Below, in pieces: positions 15,876-24,927 of a stretch of 27,083 nt of DNA. The stretch is from NCBI GenBank assembly GCA_023380915.1, contig JAMCSM010000157.1:1-27083 (forward strand), given 5' to 3'. Source of the stretch: Actinomycetota bacterium (GTDB lineage Bacteria > Actinomycetota > Humimicrobiia > Humimicrobiales > Humimicrobiaceae). Every line of letters starts with the position of its first letter. The stretch's first letter is position 1. The translations under genes and the position numbers were made by a program. The notes below the pieces were generated by a model. The model ran no database searches. It saw only the letters and a list, made by a program, of their open reading frames with translations, and had not been told where the DNA came from.

Positions 15876-17236
15876 TCCTTACCATTGACTTTCTCAGCTT
15901 CTGTTTTTGCATTTTGGGCTTTTGCCAGGTTCTCTTCCTTGTCAGTGATATTTGCCAGCTGTGCATAAGCAAATGAAAGGGAATTTTGTAAAAATGCATA
16001 ATCACCCGGATATTTTTCAAGTGTAAATATTTTTAAAGATTCTTCATAACAGTTAATTGCTTTTTCAATATTTATCTGTTCATCCCCCATTTTTGAAAGT
16101 TTCATATAATAATCTCCAAGCCCTGATTGTACATTAGCATAATCTGTCGGATATGATTCGATAGTAAACACCTTCAATGCCTCCATATACGCTCCCCCAA
16201 CTCTTGCAAGATTATTTTTTGTTTCCTGCAGCTCAGATATTGAAAGATAAGCATTTGCAAGACTTGCCTGAATTGCCGCATAATCAGAAGGATATTTGCT
16301 GAAAGTAAATATGGTCAATGCACTTTGATAGGCATCTATAGATTTTTCAAGATTTAATTTCCTGTCATTTACCCTGGAAAGCGATTCGAGAGCAATACCC
16401 ATATTCAACTGGATGGTAGCCCAGTCAACGGGATAACTTTCCAGTGTAAAAATCTCAAGGGCTTTTTCATTGGCTGCAATTGCTTTTATCAAATTTCCTT
16501 CTTTATCCGATAATCCGGAAAGGCCCATGAAGGTATTTGCAAGGTTCAAATTTACAGTTGCAAATTCGACAGGATATTCTTTTTCGCTATAAAAACTTAA
16601 AGCGCTGTTAAAAAGGTTAATAGCTTGCCTTAAATTTTTTTCGGTATCACCAACTTTTGCAAGATTTCCATAATCAACTCCCAGATTTATTGAAATTTTT
16701 GCATTCTGGGCCGGATTAGTATCAGGTTTAAAAACCTTAAGAGCTTCAAGGTTTGCCTGGATGGCATTATTCAAATTCCCTTCTTTGTTCCTTATTTGCG
16801 ACATTTCAAAAAATGCATTTGCAAGATAGCCCTGGGAATTTGCATAATCTTCAGGATATTTTTTTAATGTGAAAATTTTTAAAGACTCTTCATATGCAGA
16901 GATTGCCTTTTGCAGGTTTAGCTCCTGGTCTTTTGAATAAGCAATTAAAAAAAATGAACGGCCTTCACCTGACTTGATTCTGGCATAGAGCCTGGCTTCA
17001 GCAGTCCGGGAAACAGTTGTTGAAAGCTCTTCAAATTTTTTTAATGCTCCCTCCGGATCCTGGTTGATGAGACTTTCCGCATAGCTTATATTTGTTTCAA
17101 TCCGTGAACGGTTAATATTTTCATTTCTGATTGTAAAGCCATAATTTACCAAAAATCCAAGCATAGTACTGGCAATTAAGCTGCATGCAGTGATTAAAAT
17201 TTTATTTTGATACCATTTCTTGCGTTTTTTAGCCAT
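15872..17236 (-). CDS. Membrane-anchored TPR-repeat protein
   Basis: A 454-residue protein with a basic start (K-K-R-K-K-W) and one membrane helix at about 13-33. The rest consists of about seven repeats of 48-50 residues. Each repeat includes a variant of N-L-x-K-A-I-x-A-x-E-x-A-L-x-I-F-T, then Y-P-x-D-Y-A, then L-A-N-A-Y-x-x-L-S. Six repeats carry a clear Y-P-x-D/E-Y/F/W-A; a seventh is degenerate (N-P-A-Q-N-A). This long TPR variant is known from CHAT-associated and signalling TPR proteins, but no enzymatic domain is attached here. It probably acts as a protein-binding scaffold on the membrane surface; partners are unknown. No good ribosome binding site is visible before the ATG. Its stop codon overlaps the start of the methyltransferase gene. 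Confidence 0.8.
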   Translation of the reverse strand: MAKKRKKWYQNKILITACSLIASTMLGFLVNYGFTIRNENINRSRIETNISYAESLINQDPEGALKKFEELSTTVSRTAEARLYARIKSGEGRSFFLIAYSKDQELNLQKAISAYEESLKIFTLKKYPEDYANSQGYLANAFFEMSQIRNKEGNLNNAIQANLEALKVFKPDTNPAQNAKISINLGVDYGNLAKVGDTEKNLRQAINLFNSALSFYSEKEYPVEFATVNLNLANTFMGLSGLSDKEGNLIKAIAANEKALEIFTLESYPVDWATIQLNMGIALESLSRVNDRKLNLEKSIDAYQSALTIFTFSKYPSDYAAIQASLANAYLSISELQETKNNLARVGGAYMEALKVFTIESYPTDYANVQSGLGDYYMKLSKMGDEQINIEKAINCYEESLKIFTLEKYPGDYAFLQNSLSFAYAQLANITDKEENLAKAQNAKTEAEKVNGKD

Positions 17237-17403
17237 TGGACCCAGCTATTTTACTATCATGCAAAAAATAATAAAGACAAATTAATACAATTCAAAACAA
17301 AAAAATAATTAATAAAACAGCCAAGGTGAAATTATTATATATGATTATTAAAAAATTTAGAAATGGAGAAGCATTAAAAATTCCGCATTAAAGTATTTTA
17401 GTT

Positions 17404-18285
17404 TCAATTCCTGAGTTTAAGATCAATCCCGCCTGAAATCCGTAGAGACAGGTTTATTAACCATCCAACAAGCATCCCGATAAATCCAAATATAACAGAA
17501 AAAACCAATCCGATTAGTATAAAAAAGATAATGGTAATGAAATGACTGTTGAAATTATTTAAAAAACCCAGATTCAATACACTGAGAAACTGGCTGAACC
17601 TGAAGCTTGCGGGAAGGAAATTCGAATTTAATTCGGCAATATCTATAATTAAACCTATAAAAGTTATTATGAAAAAAAATATCAGGTAGGAAATTATAAA
17701 ACACTTGAACATGGACTTTACCCCGATACCTTTTACTACTACATCATTAGCTCCATTCGAATTAACCGATATTCCAGGGTATTTTTTGGACAAATCCCTC
17801 TCAATTGTCCTGTTCATGAACTGTGATTCTCTCAACAATGGTTTAATTTCATCTTCCTTTTCGGTAGTCTTTAAAATATTCCATTGAAGCTTGATTTTCC
17901 CTTCAAATTCCTTATCTACCTGTTTTTCGACTTCCTTAAATGCCATGTTCAGATTTTCTATGCTTATATCAAAAAATAATATAACGTATTCACCAAACTT
18001 GTTCAGTGTAAAAAGCCTGGTTTTCCTTAATTTATAAAAAAGAATATCTGAAAATTTTATTACCATTTCTTTCTTACGGGTAAAACTTATAGTGAACATT
18101 ATTTCTTCTATATTTTTAATTGAAAGCTTGACAAGACAATATTTTATTTTGTATTTTATGCTTTTGGGGTTTTCAAGATACAGCATCTCTTTGAAAATCT
18201 CATTATAAATTGAATTATCTTCCAGCCTTTGAGGATTTTCATGAGCTTGAGATTCCATATATTCTTTATTTTTTTCTTCTTTCAT
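17404..18285 (-). CDS. Two-helix membrane protein with a possible degenerate GGDEF-like domain, last gene of the Tad locus
   Basis: A 293-residue protein that I cannot name. Residues 1-190 are soluble; 194-216 and 249-278 are strong membrane helices with a Gly-rich second helix (F-G-F-I-G-M-L-V-G-W). The soluble part around 75-140 has the layout of a diguanylate cyclase core: F-Y-K-L-R-K-T-R-L-F-T-L-N, then K-F-G-E-Y (96-100) where G-G-D-E-F would stand, then V-I-L-F and an amphipathic helix. If right, the catalytic residues are lost and it would be a binding or structural domain. This is a weak fold-level guess. I start at ATG 18285, 26 bases past the tadC stop, because GGA lies upstream; an in-frame ATG at 18399 would overlap tadC by 88 bases. 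It may regulate or stabilise the pilus platform. Confidence 0.6.
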   Translation of the reverse strand: MKEEKNKEYMESQAHENPQRLEDNSIYNEIFKEMLYLENPKSIKYKIKYCLVKLSIKNIEEIMFTISFTRKKEMVIKFSDILFYKLRKTRLFTLNKFGEYVILFFDISIENLNMAFKEVEKQVDKEFEGKIKLQWNILKTTEKEDEIKPLLRESQFMNRTIERDLSKKYPGISVNSNGANDVVVKGIGVKSMFKCFIISYLIFFFIITFIGLIIDIAELNSNFLPASFRFSQFLSVLNLGFLNNFNSHFITIIFFILIGLVFSVIFGFIGMLVGWLINLSLRISGGIDLKLRN

Positions 18286-18311
18286 TTCCAGTCCAATTTG
18301 TAACTTAAATA

Positions 18312-19238
18312 TTATTTGAATACATTTTGCAACAAAGTATTGTATATCCTTATTGCTGCCGGAGCCAATACTATTGCCATTAATGCCGGGAATAAACATA
18401 AGATAGTCGGGAATACAAGTTTGACAGGCGCCTTGATACCTTTTTCTTCAGCCAATTGTCTTCGTCTTACTCTCATTTCAGCTGCCTGTATTCTAAGCAC
18501 CTTGCCGATAGATATGCCAAAAATATCAGCCTGGATCATAGAAAAGATGAATGAATTCAAATCTGCCACATCAGTACGTTTGCTCAGGTTTCGCAATGCA
18601 TCTTTCCTTGAAAATCCTATTTCCATTTCTTTTATAACTCTTTTAAATTCTTCACCCAGTGTCCCTTTAATGCTTTCGGAAACTTTATAAAGAGCGATAT
18701 CAAAACCCAACCCCGCTTCCACGCTAATAGTCAGCAGATCCAGAGCATTGGGTAAGTTTCTTCTTATTTCATCCTGCCTTTTGGATATTTTACTTTTCAG
18801 ATTATAGTCCGGGAAAAGATATGAAACCGGAATCAACAATATAAGTATTAGCTTCATTATCATAGGAGGATTAAAAAATAACATCGAAAATATTATTACA
18901 AAGAAAAATATTACCGGTAAAAAAAATTTAAATGCAAGAAAAACATCGACTCTCATTTTATCCTGGACACCTGCCAGTTCAAGCTTGTTTTTTACGGATT
19001 CTACAACATTCCCCGGAAGTATCCGCTTTATCCTGGAAAAAATTTTTGTGAATACAGGCATTACCATCCTGTCATAAAATGTCGGGGAGGGGTTTTCTTT
19101 TTTACTGTAAGATTCGTAATAATTTAATTTTTCAAGGTTTCCTCTTGGTTTTTTCTTTAAAATCGCCGGTAAACCCATTAATAAGATCAATAAAAATACT
19201 GCAAAAAATACAAGACCGAATACTATATACAGGAACAT
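18312..19238 (-). CDS. tadC: Tad pilus platform protein TadC (type II secretion F domain)
   Basis: A 308-residue inner-membrane platform protein. Membrane helices lie at about 3-22, 102-120, 124-142 and 275-297. The cytoplasmic T2SSF domain lies at about 160-270, with L-P-N-A-L-D-L-L-T-I-S-V-E-A-G-L-G at 162-178 and D-I-F-G-I-S-I-G near 238. With the TadB-type protein encoded just upstream, it forms the platform on which the TadA ATPase moves pilin subunits. The start is strongly supported by AGGAGGAATT. The gap to the VWA-TadB gene is 32 bases, in the same operon. Length and helix order are typical of TadC. Confidence 0.92.
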   Translation of the reverse strand: MFLYIVFGLVFFAVFLLILLMGLPAILKKKPRGNLEKLNYYESYSKKENPSPTFYDRMVMPVFTKIFSRIKRILPGNVVESVKNKLELAGVQDKMRVDVFLAFKFFLPVIFFFVIIFSMLFFNPPMIMKLILILLIPVSYLFPDYNLKSKISKRQDEIRRNLPNALDLLTISVEAGLGFDIALYKVSESIKGTLGEEFKRVIKEMEIGFSRKDALRNLSKRTDVADLNSFIFSMIQADIFGISIGKVLRIQAAEMRVRRRQLAEEKGIKAPVKLVFPTILCLFPALMAIVLAPAAIRIYNTLLQNVFK

Positions 19239-19270
19239 TTCTAATTCCTCCTGAAAGTAAATTTATATAA

Positions 19271-21346
19271 TTAATAATCAATTTTTATTATTTTTAAAAT
19301 CCAGATAACTCCTGAAATCATAAGTATGGCAGCAATAATTAATACGATTATTCCAAGACTTGATGTAAATAATACACTTATATATTCCCTGTTTAGCACC
19401 GAAAGGACCAGCGCAAGTATAATCGGCAGCCCGATAAGAACATATGCCGATAGTTTGCCTTCAGCTGTCAAAGATTTAATCTGGCGTAATATCCTGTCTT
19501 TTTCCCTTATTGTATTGGCAATTATTTCCATTACTTCCGCAAGGTTTCCTCCGACTTCTCTTTGAATATTTATTGCCATAATAACCCAGTTGAAAAGGTC
19601 GCTGCTTATTCTTGATGCCATATTGTCCAGAGCTTCTTTTTCCGGAAGTCCCATCCTTATTTCACCCAGTGTTATCTTAAATTCATCAGACATAGGCGGT
19701 TTTGTCTCATTTACAATCATTGCAATCGACTGGTTAAGGCTGTATCCGGCCTTAAGTGAACCTTCGATAAGCTGCAGGGTATCCGGAAGCTGTTCATTGA
19801 ATTTTTTAATTCTCTGTCCTACTCTGAGATTTATCAAAAGAAATGGGAAAAATATCACCACTAAAACAACCAGAAGTGTAATCAGCAGATTCTTAGTGAC
19901 ATAATTGGCAACCAGAGTTATTAAAATTACGGAAATTATATGAATTGATATAAATTCCGAGCCCTTCATGCCTATTCCGGCCCTTTTCATTTTTTGCTCA
20001 AATAAATCGGTGAAGCCCCTTCTGGTACTTACTCTGCCGATTAGATTAAAGACGGCACCAAAAATTTTAGTTTTTTGCTTTTTATCTTCAGAGTCTTTAT
20101 CATCGGTTTTCCCCTGCAGATTGTACAGATAATTGTCTGTTCTCTTCTTAAGGTCATTTTTTGCCGGAATCATGGCTGTTGACAATATATATAACATTAA
20201 GGTTACAGATGCAAAAATAAAAGCAAACACTAAAAGCCTTACCCATGATATGTTAAAAATCGAAATATAAGATGGCTTTGGCTTTGCAGGAACTATATTC
20301 TGTACGGAAATTGTATTTTGTGTGGAAATTGTATTTTGTGTGGAATCTTTATTTGCTGATGCTGAGGCATAAAAAGGATTTTTATAAGAAATATTTATAG
20401 AGTCCGATGTACTGGAATCATTAATATTAATCTTTAGTTGAATTTGATCGGTTTTGGGCTGCAAACTTTTAAAAGTCAGCTTATATTGGTTTCTTATTTT
20501 TTTTGATATCTTTTTATAAAGATTTACAAGATCTTCGGATTTTGAAGCCACCATCAGCTCTCCGCCGGTGCTGCCTGAAATTTTTGTGAGATCCGTAGGA
20601 TCGAAATCTATAGATTGAAGTGCTATTGAATAAATAGAAATATTAGATTCATTTGCTTTAGAAATAACATCGGATATTTTATTAACGCTAATAGTATCTT
20701 TGCCATCCGAAAGCACAATCAGATATCTGTGTTTTATCTCAGAGAAATTATTGAACTGATTTATGCCTTCAATAATACCGTCAAACATTGCAGTTTCACC
20801 TTTGGATATTATGGCTGAAACGGAATTTTCAAGAATATTCCTGTCTGAAGTAAAATGTGAATATACTGTTACATTATCAGAAAAACCCACCACGGAGATT
20901 TTATCGATCTCACGCATTTCCTGCATGAATATTGTAGAAGCGTTTATTGCATCCTCCATGGGTTTTCCCTTCATGCTTCCACTGGTATCTATAACAAGAA
21001 CAACTCCGACGGGCTCGCTTATTTCACCAATCTTTTTTATTGATAAATCTTTGATTTCACTGCCGTTTTCCAGAACTTTAAAACTGTTCTGATCCAGATT
21101 GGTAAGCCCCAGAGGAGAACCTTCCTTAAAATTCAGGTAAACATCGATATTGGGGTATCTGTTGGCATCTATATCTTTTATAATAATCTCTTTAGATTCA
21201 GTAACAGGAGTCGATTTTTCGTCAGTCGAATTCCCCTGAGCAAAGACTGGCTGAAGCAAAGAAAAAAATATTGAAATTATTACCAGCAGGATGATGCCTG
21301 CAAATAATTTATGGCTATACTTGAATTGCTGCAATTTGTTTTTCAA
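19271..21346 (-). CDS. tadB: VWA domain–TadB fusion, Tad pilus platform protein
   Basis: This 691-residue protein is about twice the normal TadB length. It starts with a signal peptide (hydrophobic 15-33, A-x-A-like end V-F-A-Q at 34-37). A von Willebrand A domain follows at about 112-285 with a complete MIDAS: D-T-S-G-S (120-124), Thr185 and Asp214 in S-D-G-K-D. Then comes a linker with three copies of a six-residue unit (S-T-Q-N-T-I, 335-352), a helix (about 370-390) and a TadB part: helices near 467-508, the T2SSF domain (about 519-625, L-P-D-T-L-Q-L-I-E-G-S-L-K-A-G-Y-S-L) and final helices 635-690. The VWA domain should face outward and TadB inward. The start is TTG, five bases after the tadA stop, with AGGGAGGT inside tadA. 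The VWA part may sense or bind the fibre or a surface; inference only. Confidence 0.9.
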   Translation of the reverse strand: MKNKLQQFKYSHKLFAGIILLVIISIFFSLLQPVFAQGNSTDEKSTPVTESKEIIIKDIDANRYPNIDVYLNFKEGSPLGLTNLDQNSFKVLENGSEIKDLSIKKIGEISEPVGVVLVIDTSGSMKGKPMEDAINASTIFMQEMREIDKISVVGFSDNVTVYSHFTSDRNILENSVSAIISKGETAMFDGIIEGINQFNNFSEIKHRYLIVLSDGKDTISVNKISDVISKANESNISIYSIALQSIDFDPTDLTKISGSTGGELMVASKSEDLVNLYKKISKKIRNQYKLTFKSLQPKTDQIQLKININDSSTSDSINISYKNPFYASASANKDSTQNTISTQNTISVQNIVPAKPKPSYISIFNISWVRLLVFAFIFASVTLMLYILSTAMIPAKNDLKKRTDNYLYNLQGKTDDKDSEDKKQKTKIFGAVFNLIGRVSTRRGFTDLFEQKMKRAGIGMKGSEFISIHIISVILITLVANYVTKNLLITLLVVLVVIFFPFLLINLRVGQRIKKFNEQLPDTLQLIEGSLKAGYSLNQSIAMIVNETKPPMSDEFKITLGEIRMGLPEKEALDNMASRISSDLFNWVIMAINIQREVGGNLAEVMEIIANTIREKDRILRQIKSLTAEGKLSAYVLIGLPIILALVLSVLNREYISVLFTSSLGIIVLIIAAILMISGVIWILKIIKIDY
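20306..20341. repeat. Two exact 18-base tandem copies in the VWA–TadB linker
   Basis: GGAAATTGTATTTTGTGT occurs twice in direct succession, with a third degenerate copy just to its left. It encodes a six-residue Ser/Thr/Gln/Asn repeat, so changes in copy number keep the frame and alter only linker length. Confidence 0.7.
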
Positions 21347-21350
21347 TTTA

Positions 21351-22703
21351 TTACAAACCTCCCTGAAAAGTTTCCACAGGAATGTTTATGCCGTAATCAA
21401 TAAGCCTCGACATGAATCTTGGACGTAAACCAGTTGCTTTGATTCTACCTTTGAACCTTCCCTTTTCATCAAAACCCATACTGAAATCAAATTGGAATAA
21501 ATCCTGCAAAGTTATGATATCGCCTTCCATACCCTGGACTTCTGTTATTTTGGTAACCTTTCTGGTACCGTCTTTAAGCCTGTTAAGATGCACAATCAAA
21601 TTTATTGCTGAAGAAATCTGTTCTCTTATAGCTCTTATCGGCAGATCCACACCTGCCATCAGTACCATAGTTTCAAGCCTCGATAAAACATCACGGGGTG
21701 TATTAGCATGTATTGTGCTTATGCTTCCGTCATGACCGGTATTCATTGCCTGGAGCATGTCAAGTGCTTCCCCGCCCCTGACTTCTCCGACTATTATACG
21801 ATCCGGTCTCATACGCAGGGCATTTCTTACCAGGTCTCTTATAGTAATTTCACCCCTGCCTTCTATATTCGGCAGCCTGGCTTCCAATTTGATTACATGC
21901 TCCTGATGAAGCTGGAGTTCCGCAGAATCTTCAATAGTTATAATTCGTTCATCGTCAGGAATGAAAGATGATAAAACATTTAAGGTTGTCGTCTTGCCGG
22001 TACCTGTTCCTCCCGAAGAAATTATATTCAACCTTCCTCTCACACAAGCTTGCAAAAAGTCTGCAACCTGTTCTGTACATGTTCCCATTTCAATTAAGTC
22101 ATCAATCGTGAATGGATCAGCTGCAAACTTTCTTATTGTCATTGTTGCCCCATTCAAAGCAAGTGGAGGTATGATTATATTTACCCTGGAACCGTCAGGG
22201 AGCCTTGCGTCAACATATGGGGCCGCTTCATCTATTCTTCTCCCGATCCTGCTGACAATTTTATCTATAATTCTCATAAGATGGTTTTCATCCAGGAATG
22301 CTCTTGAGGTTTTATAAATTTTTCCGAATTTTTCTATATAAATATTATAAGGATTATTAATCATGATTTCGGTAACTTCCTTGTCTCTTAAAAATTCCTC
22401 GATGGGACCATAACCGACAACGTCATCAATAATGTCTTCAATCAATCTTGATTTTTCATCATTTGTGAGTGGAAAATCATTTTCATAAACAAATTTATGA
22501 GCAAAAGCGGAAACCTTTGTCTTTAACTCAACATCATTAACATTTTTTTTAAAAATAATATCAGATAATTCTTCAATTAATTTGAGATGGGTGTTCTTTT
22601 TTATTTCATCAATCTGCTTTACCCTTGAAGAAACTGACTGACCTTGCTGGTCTATCGAACTTTCGAATTCCTGTATTTTTTGAATCTTTTCTTGTAATCC
22701 CAT
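21351..22703 (-). CDS. tadA: Tad pilus secretion ATPase TadA/CpaF
   Basis: A 450-residue hexameric ATPase that powers Flp pilus assembly from the cytoplasm. Motifs: Walker A G-G-T-G-T-G-K-T (231-238), Asp box I-E-D-S-A-E-L (257-263), Walker [10 protein letters not shown] (302-310) and His box [13 protein letters not shown] (323-335). The N-terminal part (about 95-200) has the CpaF-specific V-T-E-I-M-I-N (110-116) and [10 protein letters not shown] (166-175). The first 50 residues look like a coiled coil. The start is supported by AAAGGA six bases upstream. It is 28 bases after the CpaE gene and five before the VWA-TadB start codon. Length and motifs are standard for the family. Confidence 0.96.
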   Translation of the reverse strand: MGLQEKIQKIQEFESSIDQQGQSVSSRVKQIDEIKKNTHLKLIEELSDIIFKKNVNDVELKTKVSAFAHKFVYENDFPLTNDEKSRLIEDIIDDVVGYGPIEEFLRDKEVTEIMINNPYNIYIEKFGKIYKTSRAFLDENHLMRIIDKIVSRIGRRIDEAAPYVDARLPDGSRVNIIIPPLALNGATMTIRKFAADPFTIDDLIEMGTCTEQVADFLQACVRGRLNIISSGGTGTGKTTTLNVLSSFIPDDERIITIEDSAELQLHQEHVIKLEARLPNIEGRGEITIRDLVRNALRMRPDRIIVGEVRGGEALDMLQAMNTGHDGSISTIHANTPRDVLSRLETMVLMAGVDLPIRAIREQISSAINLIVHLNRLKDGTRKVTKITEVQGMEGDIITLQDLFQFDFSMGFDEKGRFKGRIKATGLRPRFMSRLIDYGINIPVETFQGGL

Positions 22704-22731
22704 TTTAATCCTTTGGTTTTATATTTTTTAA

Positions 22732-23868
22732 TTATGTATCCTGTATTATTGTGTCAGCCATATTATAGATATTTATGCTTACCGGTGATTTTGGTGAACT
22801 TGCCACAACAGGGTTTCCTTTATTGATACTTATCGGAACTATCCTGTCACTCGGAACTTTAATATCAATTTTTCGTTTAATCGTTTTTTCTATATCTGCC
22901 AGTTCAAATTCTACTTTAGAGTCAGCTCTGTTTAAAATTACTGATGTATTTTTTTCCGGATATTTCAACTTCTCTAAAATTTGAAGATAAATCTTAAGAT
23001 TTTTTATGCTTGGTACATCTTTGGTAGCAACTATGAATATATTATCCATTTTTTCCAAAAAAGATGTAACAAGATCCGAAAAACCAAATGGTGAATCTAT
23101 AATTATGAAATCACTGATCTTTGTAAGAGAATTCAGAATTTTAAGTGATGTGTCACTATTGATGGATTCACCTTGTGTCGGGTCTATCGGGGATGGTAAA
23201 ACTTTTACTCCGGTACTATGCTTTGTTAAAAATATATCAATCATTTCAGGGTCAAGCTTATTTATCGAAGGTATCAGATCGAAAATGGTATTTTTAGGAT
23301 AGAGGTTAAGCATTAATGCAACATCTCCAAGCTGATATTTCAAATCAAATAAGACTACTTCTTTTTTGGAAATATTTTTTATTGCAATTGCTGTATTTAT
23401 TGCAAGAAACGTTGAGCCAGCCCCACCCTTTGCACTTAAGAACATTACCTTTTTCGATTTTCTCTGCGAAGTTTCTTTAAACTCCATTCCTCCTTCCAAA
23501 ATAGATAGTGCCCTATTTATCGAATCCTTTATATCATTATTTGCAAATGGAAATTCCAGGATATCATGTATGTCTAATTTTATAACTTTCTTTAATAAGT
23601 CCGATGAAATTTCACCCACAAGCAGCAGCACTTTGACAAAATTTAGAGAATTTTTCTTGCTTATCAAAGTGCTTTCTATATCTTCGACTTTGAATGATGG
23701 ACCTATTAAGATAATAACATGTTCTTTTTTATCAAGCATGATTTCAAGATCTTTCAAGCTTGTGCTGAATTTTATTCCCGGTATTTCAATCTTGCTTTTT
23801 AAAGATTCCGTTACTTTTTGTATATTGCTGTTTTCTTTATCAATTATCACTACTGGAATTTTTATCAT
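22732..23868 (-). CDS. cpaE: Tad pilus assembly localisation protein CpaE/TadZ
   Basis: A 378-residue MinD/ParA-type protein. The N-terminal ~125 residues resemble a receiver-like domain without an obvious phospho-acceptor (V-I-I-D-K-E-N at 7-13). The ATPase part starts with a deviant Walker A, K-G-G-A-G-S-T (147-153), keeping the signature lysine Lys147 but lacking the second lysine of MinD. L-F-D-L-K-Y-Q-L-G-D-V (173-183) and I-I-I-D-S-P-F-G follow. CpaE/TadZ proteins place the pilus machine at a site in the cell and bind ATP with little or no hydrolysis, which suits the altered Walker A. Its ribosome binding site is only a weak GAGA stretch, so it may depend on translation of cpaB, 35 bases upstream in the operon. 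Confidence 0.9.
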   Translation of the reverse strand: MIKIPVVIIDKENSNIQKVTESLKSKIEIPGIKFSTSLKDLEIMLDKKEHVIILIGPSFKVEDIESTLISKKNSLNFVKVLLLVGEISSDLLKKVIKLDIHDILEFPFANNDIKDSINRALSILEGGMEFKETSQRKSKKVMFLSAKGGAGSTFLAINTAIAIKNISKKEVVLFDLKYQLGDVALMLNLYPKNTIFDLIPSINKLDPEMIDIFLTKHSTGVKVLPSPIDPTQGESINSDTSLKILNSLTKISDFIIIDSPFGFSDLVTSFLEKMDNIFIVATKDVPSIKNLKIYLQILEKLKYPEKNTSVILNRADSKVEFELADIEKTIKRKIDIKVPSDRIVPISINKGNPVVASSPKSPVSINIYNMADTIIQDT

Positions 23869-23903
23869 TAATATTCTTTTCTCTTAATTTTTTTCCCTAT
23901 AAG

Positions 23904-24776
23904 TTAATTGCCAAATATATTTTCAAGCGTTCGTCCGGGTGTTTCCTTTTCAGGAATACCTTTTAAAGGAACAAGTGCAAGCCAAACATCTCCTAATTCT
24001 TCAGAAAAAACAAGTTTTTCAGATTGTTCTGGTGTTAATGCAAGAGTAACTGTCTTAATTGCAGTTGTATCATTATTATCGGCAGACTTATTAGCACCCG
24101 ATAAAAGTCCTCCGACCTTTCCCGGAGTGTTGCTGATATCCATAGACTTATTCCCAATGTGCAAGATCTGGACATTCCAGAGCAACGTTTTTGTAATATT
24201 TTTTTGAACAGACTCCTGAACGTTTCCCATTGTTCCTCCGTAAGTGGTTGTTGCACCTGTACCGATGGAACTAGTACCGCTGGCTGACGCCTGGCTCCCA
24301 TTTCCCTGCTGCTGATTTTGAGGTTGAAATGTTGCGATTATATTAACCCTGTCCCCAACATTTATAAGATTTGATACACCCTTTATTTCGTCAATGGGTA
24401 TTGATACGGCAAGCGTGCCTTCAGGCACTATAAAAGACAGGCTGACATCAGAAGGTTTAATAAATTTGCCTGGCGTAATCTGTTCTCCCTGGCTGATTGC
24501 CGAAGCTGTAATATAACCTTTGAATTGATCAAGAGAAGCCAGTGCGCCAACTACAAGATACTGCCTTGGAATTTGCTGCACAACTACAAGCTTGTCAGAA
24601 ATTAATTTTTCAACCGGTATGTCCCCGGGAATATCTTTTACTGCAACCATGGCATTGATTTTTTCTGATGCGTATTCAACCGAAGAACGTACATTGTTTA
24701 TATAAAACATTACTCCTACAACTGCCGCAATACCAAAAATTATTGCCAGAAATAATAATACTATCCTGATCTTCAT
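23904..24776 (-). CDS. cpaB: Flp pilus assembly protein CpaB/RcpC
   Basis: A 290-residue protein with one N-terminal helix (about 5-26) and an SAF-type domain (about 42-110: M-V-A-V-K-D-I-P-G-D-I-P near 43-54 and S-Q-G-E-Q-I-T near 95-101). A second conserved domain (about 115-290) begins V-P-E-G-T-L-A-V-S-I-P-I. An inserted Gln/Gly/Ser/Thr-rich stretch (about 154-187) is low-complexity and probably a flexible loop. CpaB/RcpC is periplasmic in diderms and is thought to bind cell wall and guide the fibre; here it would act on the outer face of the single membrane. The start has AAGGGA just upstream. A 151-base spacer separates it from tadG, enough for an extra promoter, though none is clear. 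Confidence 0.88.
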   Translation of the reverse strand: MKIRIVLLFLAIIFGIAAVVGVMFYINNVRSSVEYASEKINAMVAVKDIPGDIPVEKLISDKLVVVQQIPRQYLVVGALASLDQFKGYITASAISQGEQITPGKFIKPSDVSLSFIVPEGTLAVSIPIDEIKGVSNLINVGDRVNIIATFQPQNQQQGNGSQASASGTSSIGTGATTTYGGTMGNVQESVQKNITKTLLWNVQILHIGNKSMDISNTPGKVGGLLSGANKSADNNDTTAIKTVTLALTPEQSEKLVFSEELGDVWLALVPLKGIPEKETPGRTLENIFGN

Positions 24777-24927
24777 GCTGTCCCTTCTTCTAATTTAATT
24801 TAAAAAAACACAAATTTTGAATAAAAGAAAAAACAATGCAAATAAAATTTCTTTATTCATTAATATATATCGGCAAGTTTTGAATATTGTTAAGTAATTT
24901 TTAAGAAAAAAAATAAGATTTTAAAAA

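Noticed and set aside
18286..18399. N-terminal extension of the gene after tadC
   Set aside because: It would overlap tadC by 88 bases, and a methionine with a better upstream sequence lies at 18285.
20281..20345. A CRISPR-like or intergenic repeat array
   Set aside because: The tandem copies have no spacers and lie in frame inside the VWA-TadB gene, encoding a simple linker.
23366..23887. A 173-codon open frame antisense to cpaE
   Set aside because: It is the complement of a clear MinD/ParA-like gene, with no recognisable domain or ribosome binding site.
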